DNA from: PALSA-505 sp036502085
Lineage (GTDB): Bacteria > Actinomycetota > Actinomycetes > Streptosporangiales > Streptosporangiaceae
DNA: 64,000 bases
Direction: 5' to 3'
Assembly (NCBI GenBank): GCA_036502085.1
Contig: DASXZD010000005.1
Location: 1 to 64,000, forward strand
A model generated the notes under the pieces. That model saw only the letters and a program-made list of their open reading frames with translations. It was not told the origin of the DNA and did not search any database. This document shows positions 1 to 8,261 of the stretch, one piece after another (the stretch's first letter is position 1; the number at the start of each line of letters is the position of its first letter). Both the position numbers and the translations under genes were made by a program.

Positions 1-143
1 ACCAGTCCTCCCCCGCCAATGTGCTCTCGGCCCTTCATACCACCGGTACCCCGCCCGGTCAGCAGCGCTGCCGCCGCAAGCTGCATGAGTAGTTAACCGT
101 GGCATGGTAATCATGTCGTGATCGCTACCGAGGGGAACGCAGT

Positions 144-211
144 GAACCTTTTTCGTCCTCGCCAAGACTGCCTGCTTGCTCAGGTGCCGTACGTGCGGAC
201 GAAAAAGGTTC
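144..211 (+). promoter_or_regulatory. Perfect inverted-repeat leader hairpin that masks a ribosome-binding site
   Basis: GAACCTTTTTCGTCC (144-158) is perfectly complementary to GGACGAAAAAGGTTC (197-211), with a 38-nt intervening loop. The only plausible Shine-Dalgarno for the ATG at 216 (AAAAAGG, 203-208, spacing about 7) lies inside the right arm, so the stem would hide it. Control of translation by ligand, ion or temperature is an inference. I could not match it to the M-box or yybP-ykoY consensus by eye. A weak -10-like TAATCA lies at 108-113. Confidence 0.6.
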
Positions 212-215
212 CCAA

Positions 216-1535
216 ATGACCGCGACCCCGGCCGCCGCCCCGCTCCCCGAGATGGGCAGCAGCCGTACCCTGAACTTGTCTACGCTGCTCGGGCGCCCGC
301 TCACCGCCCGCGACGGAGAGTCGCTGGGCCGCCTGTCCGATGTCATCGTCCGCCTCCGAGGGGCTGAGCATCCGCTGGTGACCGGCCTGGTCGGCACGGT
401 CGGCGGACGGCAGGTCTACGTGCCGATGGCGCAGGTCAGCTCGCTGGACGCCGAGGAGCTCAGGCTGACCAGCGCCCGGCTCGACCTGCGCCGGTTTGAG
501 CGGCGCGACGGCGAAGTGCTGCTGCGGGCCGACGTGCTCGGGCACCGGCTGATCGATGTGGAGAGCGCGCACCTGGTCCGCGCGGCGGACCTGCAGCTGG
601 CCCGCCGGGAGCAAGAGTGGGTGCTGTCCGGGGTGGATACCAGGCGCCGCCCGGCGCGGCTGCTCCAGCTGGTCGGGCTAGGCGGGCACCGGCCCGAGCC
701 GGGAGTCTTCCGTGACCAGGGGAAGTTTGAGGCGCTGATCGGGCACACCGGGAGCGCTGTCCTGCGCGGCCCGTTCGCGCGGATCCGCGGCCTGAAGCCC
801 GCCCAGATCGCGGACCTGCTCGAGGATGCTTCCAAGGCTGAGGAGACCGAGATCCTGGGCCGCGTGCACGTCGACCCTGAGCTTGAGGCCGACGTGTTCG
901 AGGAGCTCGACGATGACCTCGCCACCCGGCTGCTCGGCGCGCGGTCGGACGCCGAAGCGGCCGAGGTGCTCAGCCGGATGCGTGCCGACGACGCCGCCGA
1001 CGCGATCGCCGAGCTACCGCAGCGCCGCCGCCAGCCGGTGCTCGACCTGCTCCCGGCCGGCCAGCGGACCAAGGTGCTGACCTTGATGGGATTCAACCCC
1101 ACCAGCGCCGGCGGCCTGATGGGCATGGACTTCCTGGCGCTGGCCGCGGACACGCCGGTGGGCGAGGTGCTGGCCGCGGTCCGCCAGGCGGGCAGCCTGC
1201 AGCCGGAGGCGCTGACCAGCGTGCACGCGATCAGCGAGCAGGGACGGCTGCTCGGCGTGGCCCGGCTGGTCGCGGTGGTGCAGGCCGATCCCGGCGTCAG
1301 GCTGATCGAGATCAGCGATACCGATCCGGTCCGGGTCGGGGCCGACACCGACGTGGTGGACGTCGCGGTGCTGATGACCGACTACAACCTGATCACGATC
1401 CCGGTCGTGGACGAGCTCTGCCAGATGCTCGGCGTGATCACGGTGGACGACGTGCTCGAGGTCACGCTGCCCGAAGACTGGCGCCGCCGTGAGGCCGCCG
1501 AGCCGCCGGACGCGCATCGCGGAGAGGCTCAGTGA
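216..1535 (+). CDS. Soluble PRC-barrel / MgtE N-domain / CBS-domain protein
   Basis: This 439-aa protein has no membrane segment. Residues about 20-125 look like two PRC-barrel repeats. Residues about 185-290 form a helical MgtE intracellular N domain (acidic stretch with VFEELDDDLATRLLGARS), and about 295-425 form a CBS pair. In MgtE channels these domains sense Mg2+ and gate the pore, but the MgtE pore domain is absent here. The next gene, an Nramp transporter, overlaps by 4 bp (GTGA), so the two are probably coupled and the protein may regulate that transporter. The start ATG follows an AAAAAGG site inside a strong hairpin. Domain assignment is firm; the regulatory role is inferred. Confidence 0.85.
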   Translation: MTATPAAAPLPEMGSSRTLNLSTLLGRPLTARDGESLGRLSDVIVRLRGAEHPLVTGLVGTVGGRQVYVPMAQVSSLDAEELRLTSARLDLRRFERRDGEVLLRADVLGHRLIDVESAHLVRAADLQLARREQEWVLSGVDTRRRPARLLQLVGLGGHRPEPGVFRDQGKFEALIGHTGSAVLRGPFARIRGLKPAQIADLLEDASKAEETEILGRVHVDPELEADVFEELDDDLATRLLGARSDAEAAEVLSRMRADDAADAIAELPQRRRQPVLDLLPAGQRTKVLTLMGFNPTSAGGLMGMDFLALAADTPVGEVLAAVRQAGSLQPEALTSVHAISEQGRLLGVARLVAVVQADPGVRLIEISDTDPVRVGADTDVVDVAVLMTDYNLITIPVVDELCQMLGVITVDDVLEVTLPEDWRRREAAEPPDAHRGEAQ

Positions 1536-3322
1536 CGGAGCGGCCCGGCGAGCGGCCAGCAGAGAAGCTCAGCGAACGGTCCGCGGAGCAGCCAGGCCAG
1601 CGGCCTGCGGAGCAGCCGGCCCAGCGGCCGGCCCCCCAGCCAGCCCAGCGGCCTGCCCCCCAGCCAGCCCAGCGGTCCGCGCCGCCGCCAGCGGAGCGGC
1701 CCGCAGTTCAGCTCACTCCGCCGAGCGCCGTGCTTGACGAGGCGCATCTCGGCGACATCGAGGGCGCGCTCGGCCGCATCAGGATCGACCAGGAGAGCTA
1801 CGGCGGCCTGCGCCGCCGGCTGGTGACATTCCTGGCCATCGTCGGGCCCGGACTCATCGTGATGGTCGGCGACAACGACGCTGGCGGCGTGTCCACCTAC
1901 GCGCAGGCCGGGCAGAACTACGGCTACAGCCTGCTGTGGGTGCTGCTGCTGCTGATCCCGGTGCTGATCGTCAACCAGGAGATGGTGGTCAGGCTGGGCG
2001 CGGTCACCGGCGTCGGCCACGCGCGGCTGATCATCGAGCGGTTCGGCCGGTTCTGGGGCGCGTTCAGCGTCGGGGACCTGTTCGTGCTGAACTTCCTGAC
2101 GATCGTGACCGAGTTCATCGGGGTGCGGCTGGCGCTGGACTACTTCGGGGTCAGCCCGTACATCTCGGTGCCGGCCACCGCCGTCCTGCTGGTCGGCATC
2201 ACAGCCAGCGGCAGCTTCCGCCGCTGGGAGCGGGCCATGCTCGCGTTCATCGCGGTCAGCCTGCTGCTGATCCCGTTGGCGCTGGCCTCGGGCCCGCACT
2301 ACGGCTCGGTCTTCGGCCACTTCGTGCTGCCCGGCGTGCAGGGCGGGGTCAGCTCGGACGCGGTGCTGCTGATCATCGCGATCGTGGGCACCACCGTCGC
2401 CCCCTGGCAGCTGTTCTTCCAGCAGTCCAACGTGATCGACAAGCGGATCACCCCGCGGTTCATGGCCTACGAGCGGGCCGACACCACGCTGGGCTCGCTG
2501 GTCGTGGTGGGCGGTGCGTCCGCGCTGGTCGTGGTGGCCACCTACGCGGTCAGGGGCACCGGCCTGGCCGGGCACTTCACCGACGCGCTCGGGGTGGCGC
2601 ACGCGCTAGGACGGCACAGCGGCGCGCTGGCCGGGATCTTCTCGATCGTGCTGCTGGACGCGAGCATCATCGGCGCGGCCGCGGTCACGCTGTCCACCAG
2701 CTACGCGTTCGGTGACGTGTTCGGCTTGAAGCACTCGCTGCACCGTACTTTCCGCGAGGCCAGGCCGTTCTACGCCAGCTACACCGGAGTGGTGGTGCTG
2801 GCCGCGGTCATCGTGCTGCTGCCCGGCGCTCCGCTCGGCCTGATCACCACCAGCGTGCAGGCGCTGGCCGGGGTGCTGCTGCCCAGCGCCACCGTGTTCC
2901 TCCTGCTGCTGTGCAACGACCCCGAGGTGCTCGGCCCGTGGGTGAACCCGCGCTGGCTCAACCTGCTGGCCACCGTCATCGTCGGCATACTGCTGCTGCT
3001 GTCCGGCACGCTGATGGCCACCACGGTCTTCCCGCACATCGACGTGAAGCTGGTCGTGCTGTGGCTGTTCGTCGTGCTGGCGGCCGGCTTCGCCGCAATG
3101 GGCCTGGCCCTGCGGATCGCCCGGATCCGCGGCGGCCAGCCGCGGCCGGCCCCGGTCCGGGCGGCGCAGGCCGACCGGAAAAACTGGCGGATGCCGCCGC
3201 TCGCCCTGCTGAAGCCGGTCACCTGGTCGCAGGGGACGCGGCTGGGCATGATGTGCCTGCGCGGCTACCTGGTCATCTCCGTCGTGCTGCTCGCGATCAA
3301 GGCCGCGCAGATCGGCCACTGA
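1532..3322 (+). CDS. Nramp-family divalent metal transporter, Mg2+-type (NRMT-like) signature
   Basis: A 596-aa integral membrane protein with about 11 hydrophobic helices and the SLC11/Nramp fold pattern. In helix 1 the canonical DPGN is replaced by DAGG (about residues 116-119, within GDNDAGG). In helix 6 the canonical MPH is replaced by APWQ (about 290-293), losing the transition-metal-binding methionine. These changes resemble the Nramp-related Mg2+ transporters (NRMT) rather than Mn2+/Fe2+ MntH. The first 65 residues are a low-complexity hydrophilic tail of RPAxQPAQ repeats. The GTG start has a GGAGAGG site 5 nt upstream and overlaps the stop of the MgtE-N/CBS gene. Substrate is inferred from motifs and context. 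Confidence 0.85.
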   Translation: MTERPGERPAEKLSERSAEQPGQRPAEQPAQRPAPQPAQRPAPQPAQRSAPPPAERPAVQLTPPSAVLDEAHLGDIEGALGRIRIDQESYGGLRRRLVTFLAIVGPGLIVMVGDNDAGGVSTYAQAGQNYGYSLLWVLLLLIPVLIVNQEMVVRLGAVTGVGHARLIIERFGRFWGAFSVGDLFVLNFLTIVTEFIGVRLALDYFGVSPYISVPATAVLLVGITASGSFRRWERAMLAFIAVSLLLIPLALASGPHYGSVFGHFVLPGVQGGVSSDAVLLIIAIVGTTVAPWQLFFQQSNVIDKRITPRFMAYERADTTLGSLVVVGGASALVVVATYAVRGTGLAGHFTDALGVAHALGRHSGALAGIFSIVLLDASIIGAAAVTLSTSYAFGDVFGLKHSLHRTFREARPFYASYTGVVVLAAVIVLLPGAPLGLITTSVQALAGVLLPSATVFLLLLCNDPEVLGPWVNPRWLNLLATVIVGILLLLSGTLMATTVFPHIDVKLVVLWLFVVLAAGFAAMGLALRIARIRGGQPRPAPVRAAQADRKNWRMPPLALLKPVTWSQGTRLGMMCLRGYLVISVVLLAIKAAQIGH

Positions 3323-3367
3323 GACTGGTGCGGACCGCCGCGCAGCACTACCGCCCTGACGTGCAGA

Positions 3368-4504
3368 TCAGCCGACTGTGCCCGCCGTGCGCAGGGCTGA
3401 GATCTCCGGGTCGGTCAGGCCCAGGCCGGTCAGGACGTCTTCGGTGTCGGCGCCTGGCCGGGGCGGAGCAGCCGGCCCGCCGGAGGCCGTTCGGGAAAAT
3501 CTTGGTGCCGGGGCCGGCTGGACGACGCCGCCGGCTTCGGTGAACGTGCCGCGCGCCGCGGTATGCGGATGGCGCGCCGCCTCGCCCGGGGTGAGGACGG
3601 GAGCCACGCAGGCGTCAGTCGGGCCGAACACCTTGGCCCACTCATCCCTGGTCCGCTCGCGGAACGCCGCGGTGAACCGCTCGCGGAGCACCGGCCAGCC
3701 CGCCGGGTCGTGCTGGGCGGGCAGGTTGGCGTGCTCGAGGCCGAGGCCGGCCAGGAGCTCGGCGTAGAACTTCGGCTCGAGCGCGCCGACCGCGACGTGC
3801 CGGCCGTCCGCGGTCTCGTAGCTGTCGTAGAACGGCGCGCCGCCGTCCAGCACGTTGACGCCGCGCTCCTCGCGCCAGGCGCCGCCGGCCAGCAGGCCGT
3901 ACAAGAACGTGTTCAGCAGCGCCGCCCCGTCCACCATCGCCGCGTCGATGACCTGGCCGAGGCCGGACCGCTCCCGCTCGACCAGCGCCGCCAGCACGCC
4001 CACCGCGAGCAGCATGCCGCCGCCGCCGAAATCGCCGACCAGGTTGAGCGGCGGGACCGGGCGCTGGCCGGCCCGGCCGATGCCGTGCAGCACGCCGGCC
4101 ACCGCGATGTAGTCGATGTCGTGCCCGGCCGTCGCGGCCAGCGGGCCCTGCTGTCCCCAGCCGGTCATCCGGGCGAACACCAGCCGGGGATTGCGCGCCA
4201 GGCACGCGTCGGGCCCGAATCCGAGCCGCTCGGCGACGCCGGGGCGGAACCCCTCCACCAGCACGTCGGCCGAATCGGCCAGCCGCAGCAGCAGGCCGAT
4301 GCCGTCGGGATCCTTGAGGTTCAGGCCGATCGACCTGCGGCCGCGGGCGAGCGGGTCGGTCGGCGCCACGGCGTCGGGTCCGCACAGCTCGGCGCGGTCT
4401 ACCCGCAGCACGTCCGCGCCGAGATCCGACAAGATCATGCACCCGAACGGTGCCGGGGCCAGGCTTGCGATCTCGATCACCCGGATGCCATGCAGTGGTC
4501 CCAT
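3368..4504 (-). CDS. CaiB/BaiF CoA-transferase family, alpha-methylacyl-CoA racemase-like
   Basis: A 378-aa class III CoA-transferase-fold protein. It opens with GIRVIEIASLAPAPF and contains AGHDIDYIAVAG and NLVGDFGGGGM, which match the catalytic His and Asp regions of alpha-methylacyl-CoA racemase (AMACR/MCR). It probably epimerises 2-methyl-branched acyl-CoAs during lipid or sterol side-chain breakdown. The start is fixed by AAGGAGG seven bases before the ATG at 4504; the longer upstream reading frame is low complexity and unlikely to be translated. It is convergent with the Nramp gene and divergent from the lipoprotein gene. A true CoA transferase remains possible. Confidence 0.85.
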   Translation of the reverse strand: MGPLHGIRVIEIASLAPAPFGCMILSDLGADVLRVDRAELCGPDAVAPTDPLARGRRSIGLNLKDPDGIGLLLRLADSADVLVEGFRPGVAERLGFGPDACLARNPRLVFARMTGWGQQGPLAATAGHDIDYIAVAGVLHGIGRAGQRPVPPLNLVGDFGGGGMLLAVGVLAALVERERSGLGQVIDAAMVDGAALLNTFLYGLLAGGAWREERGVNVLDGGAPFYDSYETADGRHVAVGALEPKFYAELLAGLGLEHANLPAQHDPAGWPVLRERFTAAFRERTRDEWAKVFGPTDACVAPVLTPGEAARHPHTAARGTFTEAGGVVQPAPAPRFSRTASGGPAAPPRPGADTEDVLTGLGLTDPEISALRTAGTVG

Positions 4505-4758
4505 CAGCCTGCCTCCTTGCCCCGATGGTCGCATCCCCGGGGTCGTGGCCGGCGGCCGGCGGCCCGGTTGGCCTGGCTGGCCTGGTTGGCCTGGTTGGCT
4601 TGCGCGAAGCGGCCTGGCCGGGGTTTGGTCACTCCCCCGGACTGCCGGCCGGCACCGACACCATGCCGCTCTTTCACGGAACGCACTCATTCGATTACGG
4701 AGGGTACGGTAGGCTCGCGCCGATTCCAGCGTCGAACAAGTGCGAGAAGGACCTGCCC

Positions 4759-5472
4759 ATGCCCAATACTTCCCTGTCACGTGTGCCCGGCCTGATCGCC
4801 GTGGCGGCCCTTGCCGCGGCGGTCGCCGGATGCGGCGGTTCCGCCGGGACCGCGGCGCAGTCCTCGCGGACCACCCAGGACGCGAAGACCACGTCCGTCT
4901 ATACGGCCACGCAGCTGCGCAGCGCGCTGCTCGCGACGGTGAACGGGGTCAAGCCCGCCGTTCCCGTCGAGTCTGGCGCCTACGGGTCGCTGCCCGGGGT
5001 CAAGGCCACCAAGCAGTCGCTATCGGGCGTGAAGATCACCCCGGCCAGGTGCGCGAGCGCGGGCGGCACCGGCCTGTCTTCGCCTAAGTACGCCAAGGTG
5101 TCGGCCACCGTGGCGACCTTCCGGGTCGGCCGCGACGGGCTGTCGGAGGTGCTGCTCGCCCCGCCGTCGTCGCTGCTCGCCGCGGCGCTCGCGGACCGGT
5201 TCCCGGCCGGCTGCGCGCACTACACCGCGAAGGTCGGCGACCGGCTGTTCAGCTACGCGATCAAGGAGGAGCAGGCGCCGCGGCTCGGCGTGGCCGCCCG
5301 CGAGCTGAACGTCCGCGCCTCCGGTGACGAGAGCGAGAACATCTGGACGGTCATCTACCGGACCCGCGGCCTGGTCGGCGCGGTCACCCTGGTCGGTCAG
5401 AACGCGAGCCGGGCGACCGCCGAGGCGCTGGCCCGGAAGGCCTACGACTACGCGCAGAAGACCCTGGTCTGA
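4759..5472 (+). CDS. Putative secreted lipoprotein of unknown function
   Basis: A 237-aa protein with an N-terminal hydrophobic signal ending in a lipobox (VAGC, Cys about residue 25) followed by a Gly/Ser/Ala-rich linker, so it is expected to be lipidated and exported. The mature part has two further cysteines (about 95 and 153) and a mixed alpha/beta pattern. I do not recognise a family. The start ATG follows GAGAAGG at 4743-4749. It stands alone between an AMACR-like gene (opposite strand) and ybjN (opposite strand). The 250 bp upstream contain a short tandem GGCCTGGTT-type repeat (about 4565-4605). Confidence 0.75.
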   Translation: MPNTSLSRVPGLIAVAALAAAVAGCGGSAGTAAQSSRTTQDAKTTSVYTATQLRSALLATVNGVKPAVPVESGAYGSLPGVKATKQSLSGVKITPARCASAGGTGLSSPKYAKVSATVATFRVGRDGLSEVLLAPPSSLLAAALADRFPAGCAHYTAKVGDRLFSYAIKEEQAPRLGVAARELNVRASGDESENIWTVIYRTRGLVGAVTLVGQNASRATAEALARKAYDYAQKTLV

Positions 5473-5483
5473 AGGTTCCGCCT

Positions 5484-6098
5484 TTACGCGTCCTGGTCCG
5501 GCACCGCCGGGCCAGGGCGTTGCTCTGGGTCCGCACCCGCCGGGTCCGCGCCGGCCGGGTCCGCACCCGCCGGGTCCGCGCTCTGCTCGATTTTCGCCGG
5601 GTCCGCGAAGCGGGCAAAGGCCTTCAGGTTGTCCAGCCGCTCGCCGCGCTTGACCCGCCAGGCCCACTCCCTGCGGATGGACGAGGCGAAGCCCAGCTCC
5701 AGCGCCGTATCGAAGTTCTCGTCCGAGTAGCTGAGCACGCAGCCGAGCACCCGGTCGATCTCGGCATCGGTGATGCAGCCCAGCGGCAGCCGCCCGACCA
5801 GGTAGACATCGCCGACCGGGTCCAGTGCGAAGTGCACGCCGTACATCCGCGCGCCCCGCTCCAGCAGGAACCGGTAGAACCGGCCGTGGTTCTCGTCCGG
5901 CTGGCGGCAGAAGAACGCCTCCACGTGCAGGCTGTGCGCCCCCACGACCAGCCAGGTCATCGTGGCCAGCTTGTGCTGGCCGGCCAGCTTGACCAGGTAA
6001 GCCCCCGGCCTCGGGTTCTCGTACGGCAGCCCGAGCTCGCCCAGCGCATGCTCGATGGCGGCGGCCGGCTCCTCGATGGCGGCGGCCGGGTCCGTCAT
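5484..6098 (-). CDS. YbjN-domain protein
   Basis: A 204-aa protein with the compact YbjN/type III chaperone-like domain over about residues 15-160 (GRFYRFLLERG, GDVYLVGRLPL). In actinomycetes a YbjN protein commonly follows mshA. The ATG at 6098 overlaps the mshA stop codon in an ATGA, so translation is probably coupled. The C-terminus carries a tandem ADPAG repeat (about 5530-5585) that is a direct DNA repeat and probably a disordered tail. Function is not established in this lineage; a chaperone-like role is speculative. Confidence 0.8.
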   Translation of the reverse strand: MTDPAAAIEEPAAAIEHALGELGLPYENPRPGAYLVKLAGQHKLATMTWLVVGAHSLHVEAFFCRQPDENHGRFYRFLLERGARMYGVHFALDPVGDVYLVGRLPLGCITDAEIDRVLGCVLSYSDENFDTALELGFASSIRREWAWRVKRGERLDNLKAFARFADPAKIEQSADPAGADPAGADPAGADPEQRPGPAVPDQDA

Positions 6099-7369
6099 GC
6101 GTCCACCGCGTCCACCGCGGCCACATCGTTCATGGCCCCGGTATACACCGTCATCAGCTGGTCCACGGCCCGGGTCCAGCTGAACCGCGAGGCATGCTCG
6201 ATCGCCCCCCGGCCCAGCCGGGCCTGCTCGGCCGGCGAGCCGATCAGGTCCGCCAGCACGCGGGCGTAGCTGGCCGGATCGTGCCCGGGTACCAGCACGC
6301 CCGAGACCCCGTCCCGTACGGCGGTGCGCAGCCCCCCCACCGACGCGGCCACCACCGGGGTGCCGCACGCCTGCGCCTCCACCGCCACCAGGCCGAACGA
6401 CTCGGAGTACGACGGGACGAGCACGGCGGTGGCCGCCCGGTACCAGTCGGCGAGCTCGGGCTGCGGGCAGGGTGGCTCGAGCCGGACCACACCGGTGATG
6501 CCGAGCCTGGCCGCCAGCTCTGCCAGCAGATCGGGGTCGGCCCGGCCGGAGCCGCTGGGCCCGCCGACGAACGCCACGACCAGCCGTTCGGCCAGCAGCG
6601 GGTCATCGGCCAGCAGCCGCGCGGCGGCGTGCAGTACCACGTGCGGCGCCTTCAGCGGCTGCACCCGGCCGGCGAACATCAGCACCACCGCGTCGGGCCG
6701 CAGGCCGAGCCGGCGGCGCGCCGCGATCTTCGATCCGGGGTGGAAGACCGCCAGGTCGACGCCCGGGTTCACGGTCTGGACCCGCGACGGGTCCGCGCCG
6801 TACAGCCCGATCAGCTGGCCGGCCTCGGCGTCGGTGTTGGCGACCAGCCGGTCGGCGGCGGCCACCACCTCCGCCTCGCCCCGGATCCTGACCGCGGGCT
6901 CGGCGGCGTCGCCGGCCGCGAGCGCGGCGTTCTTCACCTTGCCGAGCGTGTGCATGGACTGCACCAGCGGCACGCCCCAGCGCTCCTTGGCCACCGCTCC
7001 CACCTGGCCGGACAGCCAGTAGTGTGCGTGCACCAGGTCATACCGCCCGGGCGCGTACGCGGCCTCGGCGCGCAGCACCTCGAAGGTGAAGTGACATAGC
7101 TGGGCCGGCAGGTCGGCCCGGTCGAGCTCATCGAATGGGCCGGCGATCACGTGCCTGACCAGTACCCCGGGGGCCAACTCGGCGATCGGGAGGGCATCGC
7201 GGGAGACTGCGCGGGTGAAGATCTCGACCTCGACACCGAGACTGGCCAGCCGCTTGGCCACCTCGACCACATAGACGTTCAGGCCGCCGGCATCGCCGGT
7301 GCCTGGCTGGTCAAGGGGCGACGTATGGACGCTCATCGTCGCGATCCGCCGGGGGTAGCGTCGCGGCAC
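6095..7369 (-). CDS. mshA: D-inositol-3-phosphate glycosyltransferase (mycothiol synthesis, step 1)
   Basis: A GT-B fold retaining glycosyltransferase (GT4) that transfers GlcNAc from UDP-GlcNAc to 1-L-inositol-3-phosphate, the first step of mycothiol synthesis. Diagnostic motifs are the N-terminal SVHTSPLDQPGTGDAGG, VHAHYWLSG in the N-domain, FAGRVQPLKAP, and the C-domain ESFGLVAVEAQACG catalytic stretch. GTG at 7369 lies 9 nt after a GGAGG; an ATG six bases upstream (7375) is possible but only 3 nt from that site. It is divergent from gpmA and coupled to ybjN by a 4-bp overlap. Confidence 0.93.
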   Translation of the reverse strand: MPRRYPRRIATMSVHTSPLDQPGTGDAGGLNVYVVEVAKRLASLGVEVEIFTRAVSRDALPIAELAPGVLVRHVIAGPFDELDRADLPAQLCHFTFEVLRAEAAYAPGRYDLVHAHYWLSGQVGAVAKERWGVPLVQSMHTLGKVKNAALAAGDAAEPAVRIRGEAEVVAAADRLVANTDAEAGQLIGLYGADPSRVQTVNPGVDLAVFHPGSKIAARRRLGLRPDAVVLMFAGRVQPLKAPHVVLHAAARLLADDPLLAERLVVAFVGGPSGSGRADPDLLAELAARLGITGVVRLEPPCPQPELADWYRAATAVLVPSYSESFGLVAVEAQACGTPVVAASVGGLRTAVRDGVSGVLVPGHDPASYARVLADLIGSPAEQARLGRGAIEHASRFSWTRAVDQLMTVYTGAMNDVAAVDAVDA

Positions 7370-7444
7370 GGGCATGCACCTCCGACATGGGAACCCTACC
7401 GGGGCACATCCTGTTCCCCGCCGCCCGCCGCTAGGCTCATCGGC

Positions 7445-8188
7445 ATGCAATCCCTGCTGCTGCTCCGTCACGGCCAGAGCATCTGGAACTCTGAGGGCCT
7501 GTTCACCGGCTGGGTGGACGTGGGGCTTTCCGATCAGGGCAGGAAGGAGGCGGCCGGCGCGGGCGAGTTGCTGCGCGAGGCCGGCCTGTGCCCTGACGTC
7601 GTGCACACCTCGGTGCTCACCCGGGCCATCCAGACCGCCAACATCGCGCTGGAGTCGGCGGGCCTGCTCTGGCTGCCGGTGCGCCGGTCCTGGCGGCTGA
7701 ACGAGCGGCACTACGGCGCGCTGCAGGGCAAGAGCAAGGCACAGACGCGCGAGGAGTTCGGCGACGAGCGGTTCATGCTGTGGCGGCGCTCCTACGACAT
7801 CCCGCCGCCGCCGCTGGACGACGGCGACCCGCACGCCCAGGCGGCCGACCCGAGGTACGCGGCGCTGCCGCCAGAGCTGAGGCCGCGCACCGAGTGCCTC
7901 AAGGACGTGCTCGGCCGGCTCATCCCCTACTGGTACGACGCGATCGTCCCGGACCTGCTGGCCGGCCGTGACGTGCTCGTGGTCGCGCACGGGAACTCGC
8001 TGCGCGCCCTGGTCAAGCACCTGGACGGGATCAGCGACGCGGACATCGCCGGCCTGGACATCCCGACCGGGATCCCGCTGGCGTACGAGCTCGACGATGA
8101 CTTCAGGCCGGTCGTGCCGGGCGGCAGGTACCTCGATCCGCAGGCGGCGGTGGCGGCGGCCGAGGCGGTGCGGAATCAGGGACGCTGA
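7445..8188 (+). CDS. gpmA: 2,3-bisphosphoglycerate-dependent phosphoglycerate mutase
   Basis: A 247-aa histidine phosphatase-fold enzyme interconverting 3- and 2-phosphoglycerate in glycolysis. The LLRHGQSIWN motif holds the phospho-acceptor His, TGWVDVGLSDQG follows, RHYGALQG carries the active-site Glu/Tyr region, and VVAHGNSLRALVKHL holds the second His. Length is normal for dPGM. There is no clear ribosome-binding site; TAGGCT at 7432-7437 lies 7 bp before the ATG, so the mRNA is probably leaderless. It is divergent from mshA with only about 75 bp shared. Confidence 0.93.
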   Translation: MQSLLLLRHGQSIWNSEGLFTGWVDVGLSDQGRKEAAGAGELLREAGLCPDVVHTSVLTRAIQTANIALESAGLLWLPVRRSWRLNERHYGALQGKSKAQTREEFGDERFMLWRRSYDIPPPPLDDGDPHAQAADPRYAALPPELRPRTECLKDVLGRLIPYWYDAIVPDLLAGRDVLVVAHGNSLRALVKHLDGISDADIAGLDIPTGIPLAYELDDDFRPVVPGGRYLDPQAAVAAAEAVRNQGR

Positions 8189-8261
8189 CCGCTCCCATCC
8201 GTATCGGCGCCGGACCACCCGCTGATCTGGCCTCTTTGACCGCGGCGCATACGATCTAAGC

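Noticed and set aside
144..211. Rho-independent terminator for an upstream gene
   Set aside because: Possible, but no upstream gene is visible and the right arm ends 4 nt before a start codon, so a leader element fits better.
4505..4780. Upstream in-frame extension of the AMACR-like gene to 4780
   Set aside because: Low-complexity Gln/Pro/Gly residues, no conservation expected, and a clear AAGGAGG precedes the ATG at 4504.
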